Shown one piece after another: positions 18,754-27,292 of a DNA stretch of 64,000 bases (the first letter of the stretch is position 1; each line of letters opens with the position of its first letter). The notes beneath the pieces are model-generated. The model did not search any database, was not told the origin of the DNA, and saw nothing but the letters and a program-made list of their open reading frames with translations. Origin of the DNA: Marispirochaeta sp963667435 (lineage in GTDB: Bacteria > Spirochaetota > Spirochaetia > JC444 > Marispirochaetaceae); assembly GCA_963667435.1 (NCBI GenBank), contig OY763414.1:3472001-3536000 (forward strand), in the 5' to 3' direction. A program made the position numbers and the translations under genes.

Positions 18754-19185
18754 ATGAAAAGAATGCTTGTAGTTTTTATTGCTCTTTTATCTCTTCCATT
18801 AACCGCGGAAGGGCTTAAAACGGTGAATCAGACGGAGAATCTGGCAGAAAAGCTGGTGACAATGTTTTATGCAAAGGATTTTAAAGGGGGTATTGATGCG
18901 GCCCGTCCATACTGGCCTCTGCCACAGAGCGAACTTGATGGACTGACGACAACAATTATCAGCCAGTGGGTAGTTGTAGAGAACCGATTCGGGGAAGCTA
19001 CCGGATACGAGCTGATAAAGAAAGAAAAGATCGGCAGCTCATTTATCCGCTATTATTACCTGCACAAGTTTGAACGGCACGCAATCTACTGGAATATTAC
19101 CTTTTACCGTCCGGAAGATCTCTGGGTAATCAATACCATCTCGTTCATGGATGATCTTGAGATATTGTTCGAACCGGCAGAATAA
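18754..19185 (+). CDS. small secreted protein, unknown function
   Basis: 143 residues from the ATG at 18754, which has GAGGTG eight bases upstream; a GTG nine bases earlier is also possible. A signal peptide is clear (MKRMLVVFIALLSLPLTAEG). The mature part is a small alpha/beta protein (NLAEKLVTMFYAKDFKGGID at the start, then strands WVVVENRFGEATGYE, IRYYYLHKFERHAIYWNITFY). The shape recalls NTF2/DUF3887-like domains that begin with two helices and continue as a curved sheet, but this is only a guess. It sits in a run of same-strand genes. Confidence 0.7.
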   Translation: MKRMLVVFIALLSLPLTAEGLKTVNQTENLAEKLVTMFYAKDFKGGIDAARPYWPLPQSELDGLTTTIISQWVVVENRFGEATGYELIKKEKIGSSFIRYYYLHKFERHAIYWNITFYRPEDLWVINTISFMDDLEILFEPAE

Positions 19186-19199
19186 TACAGGATTAATCA

Positions 19200-20207
19200 A
19201 TGAGTACAGCAGCAGGAAAAACGGTTGGATGGGGTATTCTGGGGGCTGGAATAATAGCCCGTAAACTGGCCGATGCAGTTGCATCTGACCAGAACAGTCG
19301 CTTGCTGGCAGTTGCCTCAAAGGATACAAAGCGGGCTGCTGCATTTGCATCTGAGTTTTCCATTCCCCGTGCCTGTTCCTACAAAGAGTTAGTGAATGAC
19401 CCGGAGATTGATATTGTATATGTTGCGACAACTCACAATTTTCATTATGACTGTGCCCGTCTTGCCCTTGAATCGGGCAAGACGGTTCTTATGGAAAAGC
19501 CCTTTACGGTGAATGCACTCCAGGCGGAAGAGTTGGCTGCTCTTGCCCGAAGCCGGGGGCTACTGCTTGTGGAGGCCATATGGGTGCGGTATTTGCCCAG
19601 TCTTATCAAAATAAAGCAGATGGTGGCAGAGGGGAAAATCGGTGAGGTTCGTCAGGCTACAGCAACTTTCGGAAACTTTGTTCTTCCTCGTTTTGAACAA
19701 CGTCTGAAGGACCCTGCTCTGGCCGGCGGTGTAACCCTTGATATGGGAATTTACCCTATAAGCGTTATCAGTTATATCCTTGGGGAACTCCCTTCGGAGG
19801 TACAGTCCATGTGTCGCTTTTCAGATGAGGGTGTTGATGAGGTTGCGGATTATCTTTTTCGTTATCCTTCCGGCTGTCTGGCGCATATCGCCGCAAGTTA
19901 CAACCTGAGAATGGAGAAGCGTGCATGCTTCTACGGCAGTAAAGGTTATATTGAGTTTGATAATTTTCCTGCAGGAGCCGGTTTTACTCTGAATCTGCAT
20001 AACGGGACAAATGATATTGTGCAGAGTGAACGCATAGAGCTAAACCAGCATGAAAACGGATTTGTATATCAGGTTGCTGAAGCTGTGAGATGTCTGCGGT
20101 CGGGGTTGACTGAAACTCCGGTGATTCCACTGGATGAAACAATTGCCCTTATGTGGGTTATGGACAGAATGCGCAGAGAGTGGGGTCTTCAGTATGATTT
20201 TGAATGA
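19200..20207 (+). CDS. Gfo/Idh/MocA family oxidoreductase
   Basis: 335 residues. The N-terminal Rossmann fold has WGILGAGIIARKLADAV, and the family motif EKPFTVN is at about residue 98 (catalytic Lys). The C-terminal domain has GGVTLDMGIYPISVISYI, resembling dimeric dihydrodiol dehydrogenase/glucose-fructose oxidoreductase relatives. It is expected to be an NAD(P)-dependent sugar or diol dehydrogenase in the cytoplasm; the substrate is not predictable. Spacing to the upstream gene is 14 bases. Confidence 0.88.
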   Translation: MSTAAGKTVGWGILGAGIIARKLADAVASDQNSRLLAVASKDTKRAAAFASEFSIPRACSYKELVNDPEIDIVYVATTHNFHYDCARLALESGKTVLMEKPFTVNALQAEELAALARSRGLLLVEAIWVRYLPSLIKIKQMVAEGKIGEVRQATATFGNFVLPRFEQRLKDPALAGGVTLDMGIYPISVISYILGELPSEVQSMCRFSDEGVDEVADYLFRYPSGCLAHIAASYNLRMEKRACFYGSKGYIEFDNFPAGAGFTLNLHNGTNDIVQSERIELNQHENGFVYQVAEAVRCLRSGLTETPVIPLDETIALMWVMDRMRREWGLQYDFE

Positions 20208-20245
20208 GAGCTTAAGCTGTTGAAGGAACCCGGAGAAAAACAGGA

Positions 20246-20731
20246 ATGAATTATTTAGAATCAATCCTTTTATTGCAGTACGAGAAAGCACTGCAGATAC
20301 TGGAGGAATGCTTATGCAATTTTGATGATGAACTCTGGCTGGATGAAGAGTATCAGAATCCAGCCTGGCATATTGCATATCATGTTCTCTACTATACAAA
20401 TATCTATCTTGCCTCATCGGAAGAGGCTGTTATGCACTGGCAGCTGGAGCAGGGTGGCCTGCAGTATCTTTCAAGCAGTGAGCACCCGGAGTACAGCGCT
20501 GCTGCCAAACAGGCAGATATCTATACCAGGGAACAGTTGATCTCTTTCCTTGGAATAATCAAAAGGAATTTGACCGGCTATCTGCAGAAGCTGCACCTCA
20601 ATGATCCAGCATGGCCACCCTGGTATGATGAAACTAAGGGTGAGTTTCACCTGAACAATCTGCGCCATCTGCAGCATCATCCCGGCGAATTGATGGAGCG
20701 TCTGAATAACCGGGCGCAGGTATTCCTATGA
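20246..20731 (+). CDS. DinB-like four-helix protein
   Basis: 161 residues, all-helical. The spacing of conserved histidines matches DinB/YfiT-like metal-binding proteins: PAWHIAYHVLYYTN near residue 45 and LRHLQHHPGELMERL near the C-terminus. These families bind a divalent metal and often act as thiol-dependent transferases, but this one's function is unknown. A ribosome site (GGAGAAAAACAGGA) precedes the ATG. Confidence 0.75.
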   Translation: MNYLESILLLQYEKALQILEECLCNFDDELWLDEEYQNPAWHIAYHVLYYTNIYLASSEEAVMHWQLEQGGLQYLSSSEHPEYSAAAKQADIYTREQLISFLGIIKRNLTGYLQKLHLNDPAWPPWYDETKGEFHLNNLRHLQHHPGELMERLNNRAQVFL

Positions 20732-20823
20732 GTGGTATTGAAATATTAGTAAAAGAATCATAAAAGTTGAGCTCTCCTGCAAAAATGAGTATGTTTCACC
20801 CTATAAAAGATAGGAGATGCATT

Positions 20824-21519
20824 ATGCAAAATGTAAAACTCAATGCAAGAATAGCGGGTATTCTTTATCTTATTATTACTGTTGCAGCGGTAATCGCCCA
20901 TTTTCGGGTACCCGCTTCCCTGTTTGTTGACGGTAATGCTGCCGCGACAATGACAAACATTCAGGCCGCACCTACAGCTCTGAATTCCGCCGTCGGTGCG
21001 GAACTGGTTATTCTCTTAAGCGAGGTAGTTCTGTCGGTGCTGCTCTATTTTCTGTTTAAACCCGTGAGCGCTGTTGTTTCCTTTGTTTCCGCCGCCGCCA
21101 GGCTTATGATGACGGGAATCCATGGAATCAATCTGCTAAATTATTTTTTCGTTATTCAGTTTGCGGTAAACCCGGATTATGCAAAGGTATTTAGCGGCCC
21201 TCAACTGCAGCAGCTTGCAAGCCTCTTCATCGATGCCCATGCGTACGGCTTTACCCTGGGAGTCGTTTTTCTCTCGCTCCATGCAGCGCTTCTGGGATAC
21301 CTTATTTTTCGCTCAGGCTACTTTCCGCGGGTGCTGGGAGTTCTTTTCCTCATGGCTTCTGCCGGATATCTTTCAGACAGCCTTTCGCTTCTCTTTGTGC
21401 TAGGTTATATCGTTACTCCGGCTTTTATTGCTGTGCCAATAGCAGTTGCAGAACTGGCCTTTCCCCTCTGGCTGCTGATAAGGGGGTTGAATATGGAAAA
21501 ATGGAAGGAGGCGCAATGA
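20824..21519 (+). CDS. DUF4386 family membrane protein
   Basis: 231 residues from the ATG at 20824 (TAGGAGATGCATT upstream); the frame is open 57 bases further upstream, but without a good start. The opening KLNARIAGILYLIITVAAVIA and the repeated hydrophobic helices match DUF4386. That family consists of polytopic inner-membrane proteins of unknown role. The stop overlaps the next start in an ATGA junction. Confidence 0.82.
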   Translation: MQNVKLNARIAGILYLIITVAAVIAHFRVPASLFVDGNAAATMTNIQAAPTALNSAVGAELVILLSEVVLSVLLYFLFKPVSAVVSFVSAAARLMMTGIHGINLLNYFFVIQFAVNPDYAKVFSGPQLQQLASLFIDAHAYGFTLGVVFLSLHAALLGYLIFRSGYFPRVLGVLFLMASAGYLSDSLSLLFVLGYIVTPAFIAVPIAVAELAFPLWLLIRGLNMEKWKEAQ

Positions 21520-22040
21520 GGTATGCGATCCTTCTTCGCGGTATAAATGTAGGCAGCAGCAGTCCTCGGGTTATCATGAAAGATCTCAGGAAGAGACTTG
21601 AAGCGGAGGGGTACACCGATGTATCCACCTATATAAACTCGGGAAACATTCTGATCGGTTCAGGGTGGGCCCGGAAAGACACTGCAGAAAATATAAGTCA
21701 GCTTCTCCGTGATCTTTCAGGAAGCGAGATTCCACTGCTGGTAAAAACAGTAGAAGAGATGCAGGCTATTGCCGGGGCTGTTCCTGAGGGTTGGCAGAAT
21801 GACAAGGAGCAGAAAAGCGATGTCGCTTATCTGTTTCCGGAAATTGATACCGAGGATACTATCGATGAGCTTCCTCTTGTGCGGGATAACCTTGATATCC
21901 GTTATGTCCCCGGTGCAATTATCTGGAATGTACGCCGGGAGAACGTGTATAAGAGTCGGCTGAGTAAGCTGGCAGGTCATAAATACTATAAATATATGAC
22001 CGTACGGAATGTAAATACTGCCCGTTTTCTGGCAGAATAG
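21516..22040 (+). CDS. DUF1697 family protein
   Basis: 174 residues. It starts MRYAILLRGINVGSSS, the hallmark opening of DUF1697, followed by YTDVSTYINSGNILI and near the end LAGHKYYKYMTVRNVNT, the second conserved block. Translation is coupled to the DUF4386 gene (ATGA) with GGAGG upstream. The function is unknown; the family is common in bacteria as a lone cytoplasmic domain. Confidence 0.92.
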   Translation: MRYAILLRGINVGSSSPRVIMKDLRKRLEAEGYTDVSTYINSGNILIGSGWARKDTAENISQLLRDLSGSEIPLLVKTVEEMQAIAGAVPEGWQNDKEQKSDVAYLFPEIDTEDTIDELPLVRDNLDIRYVPGAIIWNVRRENVYKSRLSKLAGHKYYKYMTVRNVNTARFLAE

Positions 22041-22045
22041 AACAT

Positions 22046-22825
22046 GTGAAAACTGTCAGCGAAGAAGAACTGGTTTCCAGCTGGGAAATGGTCTATAATA
22101 TTTCTCTGAACATGCTGCATAATCCTGCAGATGCGGAAGATGCTGTCCAGGAGATTTTTGAGAAAGCAGCCCGGCGCATCCAGTCCTTCCAGGGGCGTTC
22201 AGCCTTTTCAACCTGGGTCTACAGCATTGCCCGGAATCATCTTCTCGATATCAGACAAAAAGGCTTTAGGGATGAAATATCCTTTGACCTGTTTGAACGG
22301 GATGTAACCGGGTTTGACCCTTATATGAATGAACTTGGCCTCAGTCCTGCGGAAGAAAAAATCTATATTGATCAGATAAAAAACGGCTGTACTCTGGCAA
22401 TGCTTCAATGCCTTAAACCGGAAAGCAGGCTCATATACATTCTTTCCAACATTTTTGCTTTCTCCGGAAAAGATGCAGCGGAGATATGCTGTATGGAAGA
22501 GGCCAAATATCGAAAAAAACTATCCCGGGCACGAGCCGCTGTTTCGGGCTTTATGCAGAAAAACTGCGGATTGCAGAACCCGGTAGCCTTCTGTTCCTGT
22601 CGAAATCGTATTCTCATTGCCCGGGAACAGGGCAGGGTGCAAAAGGATTTTCCATCACATACTCCCCGGCTGATTCGGGATTGTACAGCTGAATTAAACG
22701 AGCTTGATGCTTCAGCTGAAATATTCCGGCAAAACTGGTTTATTGAACATCCGGTGGATTTTGCCTTGAAAATTAAATCCCGTTTTAAAGTTTTTGCAGA
22801 AAATTTCCTATGCTCATCCGAGTAA
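22046..22825 (+). CDS. ECF-type sigma factor with cysteine-bearing C-terminal extension
   Basis: 259 residues, longer than the usual 170-200. Region 2 is clear (NMLHNPADAEDAVQEIFEKAARRIQSF, then FSTWVYSIARNHLLDIRQK). Region 4 is more diverged (LIYILSNIFAFSGKDAAEICCMEEAKYRKKLSRARAAV). After it comes an extension with KNCGLQNPVAFCSCRNRI and about 75 further residues. The CGLxNPxxxCxC block occurs in some ECF subgroups, where the tail may act as a built-in regulator. No anti-sigma gene is next to it. The start is GTG at 22046, five bases after the previous stop. The 3' end overlaps the opposite-strand gene by 12 bases. Confidence 0.82.
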   Translation: MKTVSEEELVSSWEMVYNISLNMLHNPADAEDAVQEIFEKAARRIQSFQGRSAFSTWVYSIARNHLLDIRQKGFRDEISFDLFERDVTGFDPYMNELGLSPAEEKIYIDQIKNGCTLAMLQCLKPESRLIYILSNIFAFSGKDAAEICCMEEAKYRKKLSRARAAVSGFMQKNCGLQNPVAFCSCRNRILIAREQGRVQKDFPSHTPRLIRDCTAELNELDASAEIFRQNWFIEHPVDFALKIKSRFKVFAENFLCSSE

Positions 22826-23131
22826 CAGTCCTTCGGCCAATCCTATCAATGCTCCGAGAAAAACAGTTGCTGCAATAATCTGAGGCAGAGCTGCTTTGTC
22901 CATCCGTACAATCAGGAACAGCAGGGGCAGGAAAACCATTCCAGCTACACAGATTCCGTTCTGCCATGGAGAACTGAAGATGGCTGCTTTGTGAATGAAA
23001 ATACCGCTGACAAGCCACATGAAAAATGCTGACAGGATAAACATGGGATCAAGTTTTTTCATAATCATGGGAATACAATCGAGAAATCCTGCGACAGCCC
23101 CTGCTGCAAGGGCAATGAGAATCTGGTTCAT
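22814..23131 (-). CDS. small four-TM membrane protein, unknown
   Basis: 105 residues, almost wholly hydrophobic with about four helices (ILIALAAGAVAGFLDCIPMI; MFILSAFFMWLVSGIFI; GICVAGMVFLPLLFLIV; IIAATVFLGALIGLAEGLLLG). AGAAGGAG lies just before the ATG at 23131. It is convergent with the sigma factor and overlaps its 3' end by 12 bases. I do not recognise it by name. It is plausibly a DUF-type inner-membrane protein; no enzymatic motif is visible. Confidence 0.75.
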   Translation of the reverse strand: MNQILIALAAGAVAGFLDCIPMIMKKLDPMFILSAFFMWLVSGIFIHKAAIFSSPWQNGICVAGMVFLPLLFLIVRMDKAALPQIIAATVFLGALIGLAEGLLLG

Positions 23132-23230
23132 GAAGAACTCCTTCTGATGGTTTCATTATATTAGACGCCTCATGGACAAAATTGTGACAAAAAACTTTTT
23201 ATACGAGGAAATATCTGCTTTAATGAAGAT

Positions 23231-24367
23231 GTGGAAAATTATGATTATCTTTTAAGTCTTGTACTCTTTGTTATTACATGTCTGTTTTTCTTTCGGTATG
23301 AAAAAAGAGGGGTCATCGCTGATGCGGAATTTCAGCAACTGCCGTCAATTGGGCAGTTGCGCAATCTGACATCCCGGGCGGTAAAGAACCATTATGTTCT
23401 GCTGTTTTTAATTCCAGTTTTATTCTTTCTGCTGGGATTGATTACTTTATTCTACCAGATACAGCAATACAGCAGGTATGGCCTTGTGGAAGAAGCCCGG
23501 GGGGTTATATTTTCTAATCCTTTCTCAGGCAAGACCTTGCAGGAGATTGCTCTCAGACTGTATTATGATCTTCCAAGTGCCTTTAGCTTTTTCAGATTCT
23601 TCTCCTATTTTAATCCCCTGGTTGTTTTTATCTTACCCCTGTTTGTGATGAAAAAGACCAGAGCAGAAAAAAGCGGAAAATATCTTGTTCCATTTTTAAT
23701 AGCCTGTGTACTTATTGCAGGTGTATTGGTAACTTTGTATTTTAGAGACAGTGTCCCCGGATCACTGATAAATATTCTTCATGTAGGTCTGGATGTACTG
23801 CAGCATTATTTTACCGCCTATCTTTACGGCTATGTAGTTGCATTGCTTTTTGCATTACTGGAAGGTGGAGAAACGGATATGAAATCGCTTCATATCCGTG
23901 CCGACCGGGCTCTGTTCTCAGTGTTTGCAACCATGCTTCTGTATACCCTGTTAACCTCCTTTGAAACATATGTACGTCGTTTTATACCGGCTTTCAGCCC
24001 GGGATTCGGGATGAGCAGAACGTTTCTTGCTATTCTATTAAGACTCTTTTATCTGATTCTTGTCCCCCGGCTTATTCTCACTGGAAGGTCAGCTAGGCGG
24101 GAGATCGCTGATACCGGTGTTCTGTTAATGAATAAAGGGATGGTTTTTGTTAAGCCTTTGCTTGTCATGGCTGTAATAAATATTTTGCTTACATATGCTT
24201 TTCGAATATATGCAGTCTCCTTCACTGTCCCCGGTATATTTCTGCTAATACGAAGAGTTCTCTATTTTGTCGTCTATTTTCCTGTTTCGCTGTTCCTGCT
24301 TAATTACCTGGTTTCCTGTATTCACCTTATCTGTGAAGACGGACGGGACACGTCGCCGGCTGATTAA
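23231..24367 (+). CDS. polytopic membrane protein, unknown function
   Basis: 378 residues from the GTG at 23231. It has about eight to nine strongly hydrophobic segments, including HYVLLFLIPVLFFLLGLIT, PLVVFILPLFVMKK, FLIACVLIAGVLVTLYF, YLYGYVVALLFALLEGG and the C-terminal FLLIRRVLYFVVYFPVSLFL. Short polar loops carry many Arg residues. No transporter or enzyme signature is visible to me. The base composition is more AT-rich than its neighbours, and a long gene-poor stretch follows. Confidence 0.7.
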   Translation: MENYDYLLSLVLFVITCLFFFRYEKRGVIADAEFQQLPSIGQLRNLTSRAVKNHYVLLFLIPVLFFLLGLITLFYQIQQYSRYGLVEEARGVIFSNPFSGKTLQEIALRLYYDLPSAFSFFRFFSYFNPLVVFILPLFVMKKTRAEKSGKYLVPFLIACVLIAGVLVTLYFRDSVPGSLINILHVGLDVLQHYFTAYLYGYVVALLFALLEGGETDMKSLHIRADRALFSVFATMLLYTLLTSFETYVRRFIPAFSPGFGMSRTFLAILLRLFYLILVPRLILTGRSARREIADTGVLLMNKGMVFVKPLLVMAVINILLTYAFRIYAVSFTVPGIFLLIRRVLYFVVYFPVSLFLLNYLVSCIHLICEDGRDTSPAD

Positions 24368-24930
24368 CACAATTCTCACCGGTCCTGCAGCTGACACCAG
24401 CCTCAGGAGGGGGGCAATTTTGAAAAATTGTTCATATCCGCTTTTGGGGAGGGTAAAATTGCTGAGCAGAAAGTATACCCTTCACCGGGTAAACTGTTTT
24501 TCTTTTCTGGATTGTTCCATAGGTGATCTTCATTTCTTTGATGTTTTCAGCCTTATATATGCTCCTGATTAGTATCCAGGTTGGCGCTCTGTGTGTGGGG
24601 GAGTTTACTCTCAATTATGTTTTTTTTATGCCTTGTAGAGATTCTTCTGTGTCTGGTCATTGTGATCACCGCTGTCAGATGGAAACCGGATTACCGGTAA
24701 GGATCTGTTTTTAACAAAAAATCTATTATCTCCAGTTGTTAAATTTCTATATTAGTTCTGTTTTTATCCTTTTTAGTATTCATTATTGATATGTAAATTG
24801 TTTAAATAGCACACTTTAGCTGTATGTCAACTAATTTTTCAAAAAAATTTGACAAAGCATATCCTGATTCAAATAATTCTTATTACGGATTCGTACTAAA
24901 AATCTATTTCTGTAGATCAGGAGGATTTGC
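24368..24930. other. 563-base AT-rich gap with small possible membrane ORF and promoter
   Basis: No normal gene is seen. A hairpin TACCC-N6-GGGTA (24476-24491) followed by a T-rich run could weakly terminate the upstream gene. A short plus-strand frame at 24581-24700 (TTG start, or ATG at 24617) would give a single TM helix ending VITAVRWKPDYR; a second frame overlapping it is also hydrophobic, so this may be a decayed membrane gene. The last 150 bases are very AT-rich and hold the promoter of the operon that follows. Confidence 0.4.
24849..24877 (+). promoter_or_regulatory. promoter of the paralogue operon
   Basis: A perfect TTGACA (24849-24854) stands 17-18 bases before AATAAT/ATAATT (from 24872), inside an A/T-rich stretch with an A run just upstream. 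The start codon at 24931 has AGGAGGA. It is one of the best sigma70-like promoters in the window. Confidence 0.6.
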
Positions 24931-25626
24931 ATGGACAAAGAACAAGAAAAGGTTATCGAGGAAGCTTGGAGCAAAGAGTCGATAATGGATGTAGAGATAA
25001 ACATCATTGAACGCATGATCGGTTGCAGGACAATCGAAGCTGTTGAGGCAGCAATAAGCTATGCACGCTTTCTGCGGCTCTCCGGTCTGAACAATGATAA
25101 TTATCCCCTGTTTCTGCGCTTACTTGAGGTGGAGAACCACTGGGTAATTGACTCTCTAATCGGGGACAAGGATCCCTTCCTTCTCCTCAGCTCAATTCAC
25201 CCGAACAACTATGTGATTCTGAGCGCATTCAAACTGCTCACCAACTGGCACCCCGGGGGAATCTATCCGAAGACCCTGGCAATTATTCTGGGCGTTCTGC
25301 AGGCGAGCTACAGCTCTCCGAAAGACGGTTACAGGATCTACAACACCAGTATCAATGATGTTAACAACCTGGGAAAACATCTGAACAAGGAACTTGGACA
25401 GGATGATCCCAACAACCGTTGTATCCTGGATATCCTTGACCGGCTCGGCTCTCTTGCGGGAACAACAGAGAATGCCAATATTGAGCAGATGGCACGTCAG
25501 TCAAACAGTATCAGAACCTTCTTCTTCGATAAGAGGAAAAAGATGGAGGATATTATTCCTCAGGTACTGCTGGTCAAGTCTGACTACATCGCAAAAGAGA
25601 TAGCCCCGGACAAGGTCTTCGCATAA
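24931..25626 (+). CDS. paralogue 1 of an unrecognised family (cluster at 24931-34464)
   Basis: 231 residues, soluble, no signal or TM segment. Family features: IERMIGCRTIEAVEAAISYARFL near the N-terminus, NYPLFLRLLEVENHWVIDSL, a DPFLLLSSIHPNNY block, HPGGIYPKTLAIILGVLQ, GYRIYNTSINDVNNLGKHL, and the C-terminal FFFDKRKKMEDIIPQVLLV. The same blocks occur in order in the four other paralogues here. The predicted fold is mostly helical, resembling helical-repeat proteins. It is the first gene of a three-gene operon with a strong promoter and AGGAGG ribosome site, so it is probably abundant. I do not recognise any known domain, so the function is open. It may be a binding partner of the kinase/phosphatase genes nearby. 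Confidence 0.85.
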   Translation: MDKEQEKVIEEAWSKESIMDVEINIIERMIGCRTIEAVEAAISYARFLRLSGLNNDNYPLFLRLLEVENHWVIDSLIGDKDPFLLLSSIHPNNYVILSAFKLLTNWHPGGIYPKTLAIILGVLQASYSSPKDGYRIYNTSINDVNNLGKHLNKELGQDDPNNRCILDILDRLGSLAGTTENANIEQMARQSNSIRTFFFDKRKKMEDIIPQVLLVKSDYIAKEIAPDKVFA

Positions 25627-25644
25627 GGGCAAGGAGAGCTTAAT

Positions 25645-26427
25645 ATGAAAGAACTTTTCGAAAAGAAACAAACATGGACACAGACCGATATTGCAAGCAT
25701 TGAGTACAGCCTCTTAAAAGGACTTATGGGCTGTAGAACCATAGAAGCCGTAGAGTCGGCTATGACCTACGCAAACTATCTGAACAGCATTGGTATTACC
25801 AGCAGCAATTATCCAATATTCCTGAAGGTTCTCGGAGTGCGTAATCACTTTGTTATCGATGCCCTTCTGGGAACACGGGATCCTTTCCTCTTTATGAGTT
25901 CCATTCAGCCTAACTATTTTATTGTGGCTACCTGTTTCAGCTTCCTGGCAAAATATCACCCGGCAGAAATCTACTCAAAAACCCTCGGAATTATTCTGGG
26001 CGTTTTTCAGGCTGCCTACAGTAATCCTCTTGATGGATACAATATTTATCCTCCAACAATTGCGGATGTTAACAGTCTTGGTAAGCATCTAATTGAAGAG
26101 AAGGGTCAGGATGATCTGTTGAACAGAAGTATTCTCGATATCCTGGACAAGATTTCTGAACTGGAAGGACAGGGTAAAGATGAAGAAATGGAAGACCTGG
26201 CAGTTCATGCCCACAATATCCGTAACAACTTCTTCGATTCAACCAAGCATCTTGTACAGGTTATCCCCGATGTACTGTTAAAATCTGAAGTAAACCTTGA
26301 TCCCGAGGTTGAACCCCGTAAACAACAGCCCCTCGCAGATGTTGAAAAGAGTGCTCCCAAGAAGGCAGCCCCGAAAGAGGCAGCTTCCAAAGCAGCTCCT
26401 AAAGAAGACGCTAGGGCTGAAAACTAA
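25645..26427 (+). CDS. paralogue 2, with Lys/Ala/Pro-rich C-terminal tail
   Basis: 260 residues. The conserved core (GLMGCRTIEAVESAMTYANYL; NYPIFLKVLGVRNHFVIDAL; DPFLFMSSIQPNYF; YHPAEIYSKTLGIILGVFQ; ADVNSLGKHLIEEKGQDD; FFDSTKHLVQVIPDVLL) is closely related to paralogue 1. It then extends with about 35 residues of a charged, repeated Pro-Lys-Ala tail (KKAAPKEAASKAAPKED) that no other member has. Such tails are flexible and may bind nucleic acid, peptidoglycan or partners. It lies 18 bases after paralogue 1 with GGAGAG upstream. A strong RNA hairpin separates it from paralogue 3. Confidence 0.85.
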   Translation: MKELFEKKQTWTQTDIASIEYSLLKGLMGCRTIEAVESAMTYANYLNSIGITSSNYPIFLKVLGVRNHFVIDALLGTRDPFLFMSSIQPNYFIVATCFSFLAKYHPAEIYSKTLGIILGVFQAAYSNPLDGYNIYPPTIADVNSLGKHLIEEKGQDDLLNRSILDILDKISELEGQGKDEEMEDLAVHAHNIRNNFFDSTKHLVQVIPDVLLKSEVNLDPEVEPRKQQPLADVEKSAPKKAAPKEAASKAAPKEDARAEN

Positions 26428-26441
26428 TCACACGTCAGCAG

Positions 26442-26470
26442 CAGGACTGGAAGCACCGCTGCCAGTCCTG
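26442..26470 (+). promoter_or_regulatory. strong intercistronic RNA hairpin
   Basis: CAGGACTGG (26442-26450) and CCAGTCCTG (26462-26470) form a perfect 9-bp stem; the 11-base loop can add a further AGC/GCT pairing. There is no T run, so it is not a standard terminator. It sits between paralogues 2 and 3, just before the AGAAGGAGAG ribosome site, and could set the message ratio by processing or partial termination. Confidence 0.55.
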
Positions 26471-26490
26471 TTGTCAGAAGGAGAGTACCA

Positions 26491-27174
26491 ATGATGCGAT
26501 GGGAAGAATCTGGTTGGGATCAGGAAGATCTGAATAAACTGGAACTGTCCTTTCTCAACAGAATTTTCAAACTGGAAGAATCTCAGGGTGTTGCAGCTAC
26601 TGTCACCTTTGCTCGGTACTTGAATATGGTTGGAGTAAATCCAGATAATTATCCGGTTTTTTTCAGGCTTATAGCCATGAGAAACCACTGGGTTGTGGAT
26701 GCGATTCTGGGAAAAACAGATCCGGAAGAGTATTTTATCAATGTCCAGCCAAATTTTTATATAATCCGGGAGTGCTTTCGGGGAATAACCGAAGTAAAGC
26801 GCGGCGGTATTTATCCGAAAAGTCTGCAAATATACCTCGGTATTCTCAGGAGAACCTACAGTAATCCTCTTGAGGGGTACCGGGTGTTTCCCCTGGATAC
26901 GGTGAATGTAAATAATCTGGGCAAACATCTTAATGAAGAAAAGGACCAGAAGGATCCGTTGAACCTGGATATTCTGTCAATTTTGGATAAGGTGGCCTCC
27001 CTTATAAGCCCGGGTAAACCCGAGAGTGATGAGGCAATCATCAGTGTGGCAACACAGGCGAACAATATTCGCGGAAAATTCCTTGATATGACGAAGTCTC
27101 TGAACGAGGCAATCCCGGACCTGCTGCTTGAGTCCGAGGATTATACAAAACTGGAAATAGCGCCTGGCGAGTAG
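26491..27174 (+). CDS. paralogue 3 of the unrecognised family
   Basis: 227 residues. Core blocks: GVAATVTFARYLNMVGV, NYPVFFRLIAMRNHWVVDAIL, DPEEYFINVQPNFYII, RGGIYPKSLQIYLGILRRTYSNPLEGY, VNVNNLGKHLNEEKDQKDPLN and FLDMTKSLNEAIPDLLL. It is more diverged than paralogues 1 and 2 at the N-terminus (KLEESQG replaces GCRTIEA). ATG at 26491 or 26494 is possible, with AAGGAGAG before it. It is the last gene of the operon and is followed by a strong terminator. It faces the end of the pseudokinase gene. Confidence 0.84.
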   Translation: MMRWEESGWDQEDLNKLELSFLNRIFKLEESQGVAATVTFARYLNMVGVNPDNYPVFFRLIAMRNHWVVDAILGKTDPEEYFINVQPNFYIIRECFRGITEVKRGGIYPKSLQIYLGILRRTYSNPLEGYRVFPLDTVNVNNLGKHLNEEKDQKDPLNLDILSILDKVASLISPGKPESDEAIISVATQANNIRGKFLDMTKSLNEAIPDLLLESEDYTKLEIAPGE

Positions 27175-27208
27175 TCGTAACTCGATACTGAATAACAGGG
27201 AATTGAAA

Positions 27209-27244
27209 AACCCGGGGTGTATGTAATCACTCCGGGTTTTTTTT
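27209..27244 (+). terminator. intrinsic terminator after paralogue 3
   Basis: AACCCGGGGTG (27209-27219) pairs with CACTCCGGGTT (27228-27238), eleven pairs with one G-U, and an 8-base T run follows. It lies between convergent operons, and its A-rich 5' side may let it work in both directions. Confidence 0.85.
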
Positions 27245-27292
27245 AGCATGCTGTATTGTCAGGTACAGACTATTCCGGGCAGTTGGATACTG

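Noticed and set aside
24476..24491. Firm terminator call for the gene ending at 24367
   Set aside because: The stem is only five pairs, more than 100 bases from the gene, and the T run is interrupted.
26297..26494. Separate small protein in the tail of paralogue 2
   Set aside because: It is the Lys/Ala/Pro-coding repeat read in another frame.
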